From a virus, in the IMG/VR virus record IMGVR_UViG_3300035156_000373, positions 1 through 42,306 of that record: 42,306 bases of DNA; one strand, 5' to 3'. The position numbers and the translations under genes were made by a program. A model generated the notes under the pieces. That model searched no databases. It worked only from the letters and a program-made list of their open reading frames with translations, and had not been told where the DNA came from. This document shows positions 30,358-37,154 of this stretch, piece after piece (position 1 is the first letter of the stretch; every line of letters starts with the position of its first letter).

Positions 30358-30531
30358 ATGGAGCCTGTGGATCGCGAACTCGAACCCTTCCTGGTCCGCG
30401 ACGCCCTTCGCGGCCTCGATCATCTGCTGGCCGGCCAGCGCGGTGGCGGGCAGGTCGCGGCGGCCGAGCTGTGGGCCTTGATCCACCTCGTCCGGCGCGG
30501 CGCCGAAATCGCCTGCGCCGCGCCCGATTAG
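30358..30531 (+). CDS. 57-residue protein divergent from the repressor
   Basis: ATG at 30358 with AGGAG 9 bases upstream. The protein (MEPVDRELEPFLVRDALRGL... ending ACAAPD) is helical, with an Ala/Leu-rich amphipathic C-terminal half ('VAAAELWALIHLVRRGAEIA'). It occupies the place of cro or an antirepressor, divergent from the S24 repressor, but no HTH is evident. Its end overlaps the convergent helicase gene by 4 bases. A role as SOS-induced antirepressor is a hypothesis from position and the LexA-type box. Confidence 0.65.
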   Translation: MEPVDRELEPFLVRDALRGLDHLLAGQRGGGQVAAAELWALIHLVRRGAEIACAAPD

Positions 30532-32450
30532 CCGTCGCCCTCGAACATCGCGATCTGGGCGGCGTCGATCTTGGCCTGCTCGACGTCGATCATCTCGGCC
30601 AGCGGCACCAACACGCAGCCCTCCGCCGGCCCGCCGAAGCGCGATTTCTTGTTCACCACCGCGCCCGGCGTCAGCGCCAGGCTCTGCGTCCACACGCCGC
30701 CATGCCACATCGACCCTGCGAAGATTTCGGCCACGCCCTTGTTCGTTTTGTTGGCGACCGCGAGGTAGAGCGTGTCGGGCAGGAAGGCTTCGACCAGCCC
30801 GCCCTGGCCGTTGCCGCGATCGTGGTCGGGCGCCAGATTGACCAGCCTGAGGCCGTGGGTCAGCAGCTTGTCGCGCGGTCCCCGGACGTCGTTCTTGTTG
30901 ATGACGTTGTGGAACGCCTTGGCGATCCAGCGCCCGATCGTTTCCTGCTGGTCGCCGCCGCGCGCCGGCAGCCGGTGCGAGGCGAGATATTTGAGCGCCC
31001 GCTCCGTCGTGTCCTCGGCTTCCGCCCGCGCCGAATCGAGCACCCGCGCCAGGTTGCGGACCAGGGCGGCGCACCGGTCCGGATCGCCGTTGAGGCTCGC
31101 CTGGATCGCCTCCGGGGGCGCCTCGTCGTGCAGGATCAGGTCGCCGCAGGCGAGCAGGGTGCCGTAAGTGTCCTGTTCGCGCCCGGCATAGCCCTGGCGC
31201 AGCATTTCGGCCTGGTAGAGCGCCAGGGTCTGGTCGAAGCGCGGCCATTGCTCCGCGATCCGGCGGCGAAGGCCCGCGCCCCAATCCTTGAGCATCGCCG
31301 GCAGCATCAGCTGCGGGGTCTGGGGCGGGAACTTGGACAGGTTCAGCACCGCGATCCGGTTGCGGTCCTGCGCCGGCAGCTCGTGGTGGTGGATCGATGA
31401 AAACAGGAAGCAGGATTTGGCCACGAACTGCTTGGCCTTGTGGTCCTGGCTCCCGCGCACCGATCCACCGCCCGAATAAGCCAGCCGGGCGAGCTTGACG
31501 ATCTTCATGTGGACTTCGCCATTGCCCTCGTCCGGCTCGATCTCGTCGAACATCACCGCCAGCGTGTCCTGGTCGAGCAGCTGGCGGACGCCCGCTTCGG
31601 TCGCATCCTCCGTGAACACGCCCCAATCGCCCATCAGCTCTCGCAGCAGCCGTTGCAGCGTCGTTTTGCCGGCGCCCGACGGTCCGGTCACCCAAATGTG
31701 AGGCCGGTTGCGAAGCGCGCCGCCGATCGTCGCCGCCACCATCCAGCACAGCAGCAGATAAGCGTCGATCGCCACTTCGCCCGCCGCGCTGGACACGCGG
31801 CCGCGCGCCTTCCAGTTCCACGAATCGAGCAGCTTGAGCACTTGCGCGCCGACGCTGCTGCGCGCCGGCTCGTCGGCGGGATGGGCAAGGCCGGGCGCGG
31901 TTGGGTAAACGTAATCGCCGATCAGGCCGGGCTTCATCCACGAGGATTTGAGCAGGTTGTTGCGGGTGCCGCGCCGCCCCGACAGCAACACCGCGTCGCC
32001 GCAATGCAGCGCCAGCTCGCCGCCGTCGCCGCGATGCGCGCCGCGCCCCCGCGCCTTGCCGGTCGGATCGAACAGGCCCCGGCAGGCGCAGGCCATGATC
32101 AGCCCTTCCTGCGCCAGCTTCTGGTCGAAGCCGATCACAATCCATTCCTCGCCCTGCTTGGTTTCGATCTTCTTCTTCTGCGGCCAGCGATGCTCCAGCC
32201 ACTTCATCTTGAGGCCGAACAGCTGCATCACCTCGCCCTTGCGAAACTCGGTGCCGAGGTCGATCAGCTGGCCCTTCCAGTCGAGGAAATAGTTCTTCTG
32301 CTTGAGGAAGCCGAGCGGCTGCACCGGGCAATCCTCGCCCAGATGCGCGACGTCGAACGCCTCCGACCCGTCCGGCGCCGCCCCCCGCAGATCCGGCGCG
32401 TCCCGCGGCGCAGACGCCAGCGAGGCGATCTGGTCAAGCGGATCGCTCAT
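30528..32450 (-). CDS. Phage replicative helicase (P-loop ATPase)
   Basis: A 640-residue ATPase. Walker A is 'GPSGAGKTT' (residues 256-264) and Walker B 'LAVMFDEIE' (297-305). A downstream 'CFLFSSIHHHELPAQDRNRI' (347-366) resembles the sensor and arginine-finger region of superfamily 3 or AAA+ helicases. The N-terminal 240 residues include 'RCRG'-type and aromatic motifs like those of prophage DNA-binding helicases. It is the last gene of the leftward replication operon that starts with the primase and probably unwinds the phage origin. Exact superfamily is not settled. It starts with an ATGA overlap to the 41-residue gene. Confidence 0.8.
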   Translation of the reverse strand: MSDPLDQIASLASAPRDAPDLRGAAPDGSEAFDVAHLGEDCPVQPLGFLKQKNYFLDWKGQLIDLGTEFRKGEVMQLFGLKMKWLEHRWPQKKKIETKQGEEWIVIGFDQKLAQEGLIMACACRGLFDPTGKARGRGAHRGDGGELALHCGDAVLLSGRRGTRNNLLKSSWMKPGLIGDYVYPTAPGLAHPADEPARSSVGAQVLKLLDSWNWKARGRVSSAAGEVAIDAYLLLCWMVAATIGGALRNRPHIWVTGPSGAGKTTLQRLLRELMGDWGVFTEDATEAGVRQLLDQDTLAVMFDEIEPDEGNGEVHMKIVKLARLAYSGGGSVRGSQDHKAKQFVAKSCFLFSSIHHHELPAQDRNRIAVLNLSKFPPQTPQLMLPAMLKDWGAGLRRRIAEQWPRFDQTLALYQAEMLRQGYAGREQDTYGTLLACGDLILHDEAPPEAIQASLNGDPDRCAALVRNLARVLDSARAEAEDTTERALKYLASHRLPARGGDQQETIGRWIAKAFHNVINKNDVRGPRDKLLTHGLRLVNLAPDHDRGNGQGGLVEAFLPDTLYLAVANKTNKGVAEIFAGSMWHGGVWTQSLALTPGAVVNKKSRFGGPAEGCVLVPLAEMIDVEQAKIDAAQIAMFEGDG

Positions 32451-32572
32451 TTCAGAACAGGTCCCCTCGGGTGCCGCGCCTCACGCGCCAGCGCGTAGCC
32501 GGCCAGCAGCAGGAACGGGTGCAGCGGCCGATCAAACGCCAGCCACGGACAGACACGCCGCGACCGGCTCAC
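32447..32572 (-). CDS. 41-residue protein coupling PAPS-like and helicase genes
   Basis: A short gene with GTG at 32572, fused to the stop of the upstream gene (GTGA), and TGA fused to the helicase start (ATGA). The protein is MSRSRRVCPWLAFDRPLHPF followed by LLLAGYALAREARHPRGPVLK: a hydrophobic centre with basic ends. Perfect coupling on both sides supports reality. It may be only a translational link or a small helicase partner. Confidence 0.55.
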   Translation of the reverse strand: MSRSRRVCPWLAFDRPLHPFLLLAGYALAREARHPRGPVLK

Positions 32573-33465
32573 GTTGCCTCTCCCGCGCACCAGAGACCGC
32601 ATTCAGCGTCGAACTCGTCGTCGTCATTGTTGTCGAGTGGGAGCAGCGGACTTGCGAGAACCGAATGACGAAGCTGCTCAACGCTCTCGTCGGCATCGAA
32701 GCGGGCGTTGCTCTCGCCATTGATCTTCACCGAGCACTTGGCGTTTCGTTCGGCGGCAATCCACCAGTCAGCGGCAGCGGGGTTCTGCCGAATATATCGA
32801 GCTCGGCTCTGGCGCTTCTTCAGAAAGCAGAGGTCGCAATTGCCATCGGCACTATGCAGGCCGAGGTCGAAGGGCTGCGCTGTCCAGAATGTTTGGACGT
32901 CGGACTGGCGAACCATGCCACCGGCCTTTGTCGCCATCGGCATGATTGCGGTGAACGGGTCTTTGTTCGCGTGGTTGCGGGCGATCGCCTTCAACACACG
33001 GGCCATCTCATCGCCGCGCAGTCCGACCGCGTTGACCCAACGCTTATAGCCCCGCGCCCGCATGAAGTTCGCCATCACGCGGATCTTCAACTCGATCGTG
33101 CAGTAGCGCATTTGTGAGTTGGGAAGGTATTGCTTGCGCGCCAGAAGAGCTGCGAACGGCTCCCCGTCGCGGGAAGCGCTATTGTAGCCGACTTCAGTGT
33201 AGCCGCCCTCCCAGGGATCGCCGCGCTTCCTCGGCTGCCACTCCAGCCACCGAACACGCACACCCCACCGCGTCGCGCATTCATGCACAAACCGCAGCGT
33301 CTCTTCCCGCTCCTTGCCCGTATTGGCAAAGCAGACGTGCACATCGTCAGGCAGCTTGCCGTCATAGGCATCAAGTATGTGCCAGAGCATGTAGCCGCTG
33401 GTGCGGCCGCCGCTGAAGCTGATAAGCGCAGGGCCTTCGATGCGGTAGGGATTGCCGCCGCTCAC
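32569..33465 (-). CDS. PAPS-reductase-like PP-loop protein
   Basis: A 298-residue protein of the phosphoadenosine phosphosulfate reductase/PP-loop superfamily. The ATP-pyrophosphatase loop is 'SFSGGRTSGYML' (residues 16-27). 'VHVCFANTGKEREETLRFVH' follows. Cys122 ('RYCTIELKI') and the pair Cys210/Cys213 ('GNCDLCFLKKR') could hold an iron-sulfur cluster, as in DndC-like sulfur transferases. Such proteins occur in many phages, but their role is unknown. Thiolation or other modification of DNA or tRNA, or antidefence, is possible. It lies between primase and helicase and is coupled to both sides by 4-base overlaps. Confidence 0.82.
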   Translation of the reverse strand: MSGGNPYRIEGPALISFSGGRTSGYMLWHILDAYDGKLPDDVHVCFANTGKEREETLRFVHECATRWGVRVRWLEWQPRKRGDPWEGGYTEVGYNSASRDGEPFAALLARKQYLPNSQMRYCTIELKIRVMANFMRARGYKRWVNAVGLRGDEMARVLKAIARNHANKDPFTAIMPMATKAGGMVRQSDVQTFWTAQPFDLGLHSADGNCDLCFLKKRQSRARYIRQNPAAADWWIAAERNAKCSVKINGESNARFDADESVEQLRHSVLASPLLPLDNNDDDEFDAECGLWCAGEAT

Positions 33466-34622
33466 GCCGCCTTCCTCTTGCCGAGCAGCTGGTCGTTGAA
33501 ATCCTTGTAGGCCGGGTCCGGGTAATAGGTCCGGACCGCGCGGTTCGAGCCGTCCTGGGCGGCGCGTTCCTGCTGGCGCGCGACCGCCCGCTCCAGCGCC
33601 GCGATCGTTTTCGGATTCTCGTCATTCTGCCCGATGAACGAAAAGGGGCCGGCCTGCGGCGGCAGATCGAGCCCGCCCAGATTGGCGAGCGCCACCCCGG
33701 CGACGATCCTCTTGTCGGGGCAGGCCAGCGCGATCGTGAGCCCGTCCTCGACGCCTTCGCTGGCATCGACCGGCGTCCCGGCCGCGATCTCGCGCAACGT
33801 GCGCCCGCAGGCACCCTTCCAGAGCGGAATGCACCCGCCCTGATACTGCCCCAGCGTCTGCTTGTGCGATTTGACCCGGCCCTTGGCGTCCGGCGGCAGC
33901 TTCCAGACGACGACCGGCCCGCCTTTGCCGGCGCTCAGGTCCAGATAGGTGCGATGCACCGCCAGCAATTCGCCGCTCAGCGCGATGATGCAGGCCACCA
34001 TCGCGGGATGCTTGGCCCGCCGCACCGGACACCAGACTTCGGGGTGGAAGCGCAACGACGCCGGCAGCCGACCCAGCCGCTCAAGCCCCGGCACCCGGCC
34101 GAGTAGATAGGCGAGGGCAGGGGTGCCGGGCAGCGAGAAGCTGGAATGCCACAGCTGGCCGGCGCTTTCGCGTCGCTTCTCCTGCTCGCGCGCGCCCGCT
34201 TCGGCTTGCGCCTGCCGCTTCTGCGCCGCCTCCCGCCGGATCGTCTTGAACCGGTCCGGCGACAGATTGTCCCAGCCCAGCCAGCTCTTCGCCCAGCCGA
34301 TCGCCGGTCCGCGATTCGCCTCGATCGACCAGCCGCCGAATTTCACGGCCGCGACCAGTTGCAGCATGTCGCCCGAATAGGAATCGGAGCCCTCGGCCGC
34401 CGAGAAGTCGGTCCACAGCCCCTGACGCGGGCCGCGCCGATTTACCTTGAGCGACTGCCCGGCTTCGCCCGCGACGGAGCCAGCGCACCAGAAGCCACCA
34501 TCGGGACGCGCGTCGGACAACAATTCGGGAACCAGGCTGTCCACGCGGGCTCGCAGCTCCGCCTCGATCTCCCGCGCGCCGATCTGGTGCAGGCCGTCCC
34601 GGGCCAGGCTCGACACGGTCAC
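33462..34622 (-). CDS. Phage primase with toprim domain
   Basis: A 386-residue protein. The N-terminal half has the block common to prophage primases of the DUF7146 type ('GPRQGLWTDFSAAEGSDSYS'; 'LAYLLGRVPGLERLG', 'LRFHPEVWCP'). The toprim domain holds 'DASEGVEDGLTIALAC' with Glu289 as the expected catalytic residue and 'VALANLGGLDLP' and 'GPFSFIGQNDENPKT' as the acidic metal site. It lays RNA primers for phage DNA replication. There is no clear zinc-binding domain at the N-terminus. It starts with GTG at 34622, fused to the stop of the membrane-protein gene. Confidence 0.85.
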   Translation of the reverse strand: MTVSSLARDGLHQIGAREIEAELRARVDSLVPELLSDARPDGGFWCAGSVAGEAGQSLKVNRRGPRQGLWTDFSAAEGSDSYSGDMLQLVAAVKFGGWSIEANRGPAIGWAKSWLGWDNLSPDRFKTIRREAAQKRQAQAEAGAREQEKRRESAGQLWHSSFSLPGTPALAYLLGRVPGLERLGRLPASLRFHPEVWCPVRRAKHPAMVACIIALSGELLAVHRTYLDLSAGKGGPVVVWKLPPDAKGRVKSHKQTLGQYQGGCIPLWKGACGRTLREIAAGTPVDASEGVEDGLTIALACPDKRIVAGVALANLGGLDLPPQAGPFSFIGQNDENPKTIAALERAVARQQERAAQDGSNRAVRTYYPDPAYKDFNDQLLGKRKAA

Positions 34623-34807
34623 AATCCGCCTCGCTCGCGCAGGCGGCGCAATTCGCTCTCGGCGTCGATCGGCGGGGAGGTGTCTTCGCCGAGCATGTTC
34701 GCGAACGCCCGCTCCGTCGCCCGCGCCACCGCCGCGAACAGCAGCAGCAGCGCGACGATCCCGATCGCCACCAGCACCAATCCGCCTAGATCGACCCCCC
34801 GGCCCAT
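34619..34807 (-). CDS. Small membrane protein of the replication operon
   Basis: A 62-residue protein with one membrane helix ('LGGLVLVAIGIVALLLLFAAV', residues about 7-27) and a charged cytoplasmic tail ('PPIDAESELRRLRERGGL'). ATG at 34807 is preferred, since GGAGG lies 8 bases upstream. A start at 34831 would overlap the HTH gene. Role unknown; membrane attachment of the replication complex or an exclusion function are options. Confidence 0.65.
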   Translation of the reverse strand: MGRGVDLGGLVLVAIGIVALLLLFAAVARATERAFANMLGEDTSPPIDAESELRRLRERGGL

Positions 34808-34808
34808 C

Positions 34809-35156
34809 CTACGCGCCTCCGCCCCGGTCACGGGCGGACAGCACGCCCCTCGGCGGGATCAGTCCTGCCCGTTCCGCCGCGCCGATCGCGCCGCGCAGCT
34901 CGGCCAGCCCGTAGAAATGATCGGGCCGGACCTGTCCGCGCGTGTACAGAAACAGCTTCTTCATGTTGTCGCGGTCGGGAATGGCGTCGCCCATCTCCCA
35001 CTTGCGCCAGGTCTGGTAGGGAACCCCGATCGCCTTCGCGGCTTCGGTGATGCCGAGCACTTCCGGCTCGCGCGTGCGATGATGCAGCCGGCGCTGCGTC
35101 TCGCGCCACGCCTTCAAAGGGTTGGTAATGTCCCGAACCGCAACAGGGGCTTCCAT
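34809..35156 (-). CDS. HTH regulator at the head of the replication operon
   Basis: A 115-residue protein with a Cro/CI-type helix-turn-helix ('LGITEAAKAIGVPYQTWRKW', residues 34-53, followed by 'EMGDAIPDRDNMKKLFLY'). It is divergent from the XRE gene at 35235, with one operator between them, like cro opposite cI. It is the first gene of the leftward early operon. It may repress the lysogeny gene after induction or control replication. No peptidase or other effector domain is present. The start ATG is 8 bases from the proposed -10, which would make the mRNA leaderless. Confidence 0.78.
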   Translation of the reverse strand: MEAPVAVRDITNPLKAWRETQRRLHHRTREPEVLGITEAAKAIGVPYQTWRKWEMGDAIPDRDNMKKLFLYTRGQVRPDHFYGLAELRGAIGAAERAGLIPPRGVLSARDRGGGA

Positions 35157-35163
35157 GCCCGGA

Positions 35164-35191
35164 GTTTTACTATTAGTTCAAAATATGGCAA
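35164..35191 (-). promoter_or_regulatory. Leftward early promoter with operator between divergent regulators
   Basis: On the minus strand TTGCCA (35191-35186), 16 bases, TAAAAC (35169-35164). The operator right half GTTCAAA is perfect (35176-35182), with spacer TATTA and an imperfect left half (35164-35170). Layout is identical to the late promoter at 27107-27134: the dyad covers -10 and spacer. It should control the replication operon and possibly the XRE gene on the other side. Confidence 0.6.
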
Positions 35192-35234
35192 TGGGGCGAG
35201 CCCAACAATTTATGTGGATGGTTTAAGACAGCCG

Positions 35235-35606
35235 ATGGGACGGGTTTTACAGTTTCGGCCTATGGCGGAGCTGCCCAACCGTATCCGAGAAATCCGCAAG
35301 GCCAAGGGGCGCGCCTGGACGCTGGAGAAGCTGGCGCTCGAAGTCGGCCTGTCGATCGCCTACATCAGCCAGCTCGAGCTGGGCAAGAAAAGCCTCGATC
35401 TCGATCACATGATCGCAATCGCCCGCGCGCTTGACGTCGCGCCCGGGGACCTGCTCAATCAGGAACATAACAGCCGCGCGCTGAGCCCCGACGAAATGGC
35501 GCTGCTCGATCGCTACCGCCGCGCCACCCCCGAACAGCGCGCCCAGATCGACCGCATGGCCGAAATCCTCGTTCCCGCTCCCATTCGCCGCTCCCGCGCG
35601 GCCTGA
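35235..35606 (+). CDS. XRE-family regulator, probable lysogeny repressor
   Basis: A 123-residue DNA-binding protein. The HTH covers residues about 13-70: 'IREIRKAKGRAWTLEKLALE', 'VGLSIAYISQLELGKKSLDL', then 'MIAIARALDVAPGDLL'. The C-terminal part ('LSPDEMALLDRYRRATPEQRAQIDRM') is a helical dimer or contact region. There is no peptidase domain, so it would not cut itself under SOS. It is divergent from the HTH gene and stands between two operators (35164 and 35718), the best candidate to bind TTTRAAC-N5-GTTYAAA. Start may also be the ATG at 35262. Neither has a strong ribosome site. Confidence 0.82.
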   Translation: MGRVLQFRPMAELPNRIREIRKAKGRAWTLEKLALEVGLSIAYISQLELGKKSLDLDHMIAIARALDVAPGDLLNQEHNSRALSPDEMALLDRYRRATPEQRAQIDRMAEILVPAPIRRSRAA

Positions 35607-35640
35607 ACCCACCTCCAGACCAGGCTTAAGACACACCGCT

Positions 35641-35655
35641 CCGGGCCGCGCCCGG
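35641..35655 (+). terminator. Weak terminator-like hairpin after the XRE gene
   Basis: CCGGGC-CGC-GCCCGG forms a perfect 6-bp stem 34 bases after the XRE stop. The following CGCCCATTTGCG has only a short T-run, so termination would be partial. It would separate the XRE transcript from the accessory operon. Confidence 0.3.
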
Positions 35656-35717
35656 CGCCCATTTGCGCGCGCTTTCCTGCTGTTTGAACAAATAGCATAA
35701 TAAATCGCTTGCGCTTC

Positions 35718-35736
35718 TTTGAACCATCAGTTTAAA
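35718..35736 (+). promoter_or_regulatory. 19-bp operator before the accessory operon
   Basis: Perfect dyad TTTGAAC-CATCA-GTTTAAA. It sits 29 bases before the TTG start of the next gene. TTGCGC (35709-35714) and TTAAAA (35732-35737), 17 bases apart, could be a promoter, though CATAAT at 35696-35701 is another -10 option. Blocks AAATCGCTTG and TTGAACAAATRGCA just upstream are shared with the promoter at 27612, but in the opposite order. Confidence 0.65.
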
Positions 35737-35765
35737 AACAGCCCTGTCATCGACAGGAGGCCGTT

Positions 35766-36170
35766 TTGCCAACCGCTCAAATCCTTTCGCTTCCGGGCGT
35801 GGAAGCGCCGCCGTCCGGATCCGCGCTTCCGCAACTCGCCCGGCGCCAGTCCGAAATCAACCTGGCCGGGCTCGCCCTGAAGCTCGGCATGGCTGATCGT
35901 CCAAGCCGCGCGATCATCGAAACGGTCCGCAAGCTAGTCGATCGGCATGGCTTCCCGCCGCCCAAGACGCCGCGCTTCCGCGCCGGCAAGCGGCTGACCG
36001 GCGGGCAGGCGGTTCACGCCGGCAGCATCTGGTGGCGCGATCCGGTCGAACAATGGTTCGACGACGATCTGCCTCCCGGCCAGGCCGCACTTTGCGCCGT
36101 CGCCAGAGCGACCGCCACCCGCGCCGATCTCGCCAACCGCGCCCGCCGCATTGCGGGAGCCGTCGCATGA
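35766..36170 (+). CDS. Possible DNA-binding protein, first gene of accessory operon
   Basis: A 134-residue protein that starts with TTG, supported by a perfect AGGAGG with 5-base spacing. The stretch 'LALKLGMADRPSRAIIETVR' and later 'FPPPKTPR' and 'IWWRDPVEQWFDDDLPPGQA' look like a winged-helix or excisionase-type binding domain common in sphingomonad prophages (memory-based). It is the first gene after the operator and coupled to the next by ATGA. As the integrase is the last gene of the same operon, an excisionase role is attractive but unproven. Confidence 0.7.
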   Translation: MPTAQILSLPGVEAPPSGSALPQLARRQSEINLAGLALKLGMADRPSRAIIETVRKLVDRHGFPPPKTPRFRAGKRLTGGQAVHAGSIWWRDPVEQWFDDDLPPGQAALCAVARATATRADLANRARRIAGAVA

Positions 36171-36571
36171 ACGCGCAACGCAAGATCGTCGCCGATCCCG
36201 ATTTCGTGGCGCTCAAGACCGTGATGACGGTCCGGGGCAGGGACGGGCAGCCCTGGTTCATGTTCGCCTTCCGCTCGGGAAGCGTCGGCATCACCAACGC
36301 CCCGATCCCGCCGTCCGCGATCCGGCTATTCCGCTTCGCCACCGCTTATCAGGCGCTTGCCGCCGGCGGCGTGATCGAAGCGCATGCCCGGCTCGCCCGC
36401 GACGGGGAGGTGCTGCTGGTGCCTGGCGTCGTCGAGGCGTGCGACGACGAGGAGGCGATCGACGCGCTGATCGCCTGGCACGATCGCATCGCGCCGTTGC
36501 TGGAACAGCGCCTCGCCGGCCAGCTGACCGGCTTCTACTCGATGCGCGCCCGCGCCGGAGCCCGGTCGTGA
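36167..36571 (+). CDS. Hypothetical protein (134 aa)
   Basis: The protein starts at the ATG that overlaps the previous stop (ATGA). It has an N-terminal beta-rich half ('DFVALKTVMTVRGRDGQPWF') and a helical acidic part ('CDDEEAIDALIAWHDRIAPL'). No known family. It ends with a GTGA overlap into the next gene. Part of the accessory operon. Confidence 0.65.
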   Translation: MNAQRKIVADPDFVALKTVMTVRGRDGQPWFMFAFRSGSVGITNAPIPPSAIRLFRFATAYQALAAGGVIEAHARLARDGEVLLVPGVVEACDDEEAIDALIAWHDRIAPLLEQRLAGQLTGFYSMRARAGARS

Positions 36572-36744
36572 AGCGCCGCCTGTCCACGCCGGATCGCCCG
36601 CTCCACCTGTCCGCCGACGACGGCGACCCGGCTCTGGTGCGCTGGGGACGCGGGCTCGCCCGCCGCATCGAGCTGGTGGCGATCGCTGCCGTCCTGCTCG
36701 CCGCCGCCACGATCGTCGCGCCGGCGCTGGCGGCGTTGCTGTGA
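36568..36744 (+). CDS. 58-residue single-span membrane protein
   Basis: GTG start fused to the previous stop. After a polar, basic first half the protein has one C-terminal membrane helix ('IELVAIAAVLLAAATIVAPA', near residues 35-54) and ends 'LAALL'. The stop is fused to the next GTG (GTGA). Role unknown; tail-anchored topology could point to exclusion or a toxin-like function (speculative). Confidence 0.6.
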   Translation: MKRRLSTPDRPLHLSADDGDPALVRWGRGLARRIELVAIAAVLLAAATIVAPALAALL

Positions 36745-37154
36745 GCGCGACCCGGCTTCCGCGCGAGGCGCCCGGCCTCAACGTCCACGAACCCTCCACA
36801 AACGAATCTCCCGTGGAGGCTCCCTGCGTCCCGGTCGCCGCCAGCGACCGGGACGGCTTTGTCCTTACCCGCGCCACCGATCGCGCGCTGGCGGCGTTGC
36901 TCGCTGCGCGCGAAGAACAGGCCCGTTTCGGCCACACGTCCGAAAGCGACCGCGAGCGGCCGCCTTATTGCCTCGCCCGCAAGCTGGGCGGCTATTGCAG
37001 CGACGTGTCCGACCTTCTGCTCGGCCGACCCTCCCTTGAGCAACTGAGCCTCGCCCTGCGCAAAACCGCCCGCCTCGGCGCCCTCGCCATCGCCCTCCAC
37101 GAACGGCTCAGCGCCGAACTCGGCTCGCATGCCTGCGGAGGCGGGCATGGCTGA
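36741..37154 (+). CDS. Hypothetical protein (137 aa)
   Basis: GTG start in the coupled series. A disordered N-terminus (about 40 residues) leads to a helical body ('RATDRALAALLAAREEQARF', 'YCLARKLGGYCSDVSDLLLG', 'ALRKTARLGALAIALHERLS'). Two Cys residues are in the middle block. No family recognised. It overlaps the DUF5131 gene by 8 bases. Confidence 0.65.
   Translation: MSATRLPREAPGLNVHEPSTNESPVEAPCVPVAASDRDGFVLTRATDRALAALLAAREEQARFGHTSESDRERPPYCLARKLGGYCSDVSDLLLGRPSLEQLSLALRKTARLGALAIALHERLSAELGSHACGGGHG

Noticed and set aside
34146-35234. N-terminal extension of the XRE gene by 363 codons
   Set aside because: It is antisense to the primase, membrane-protein and HTH genes. The HTH domain starts only after 35235.
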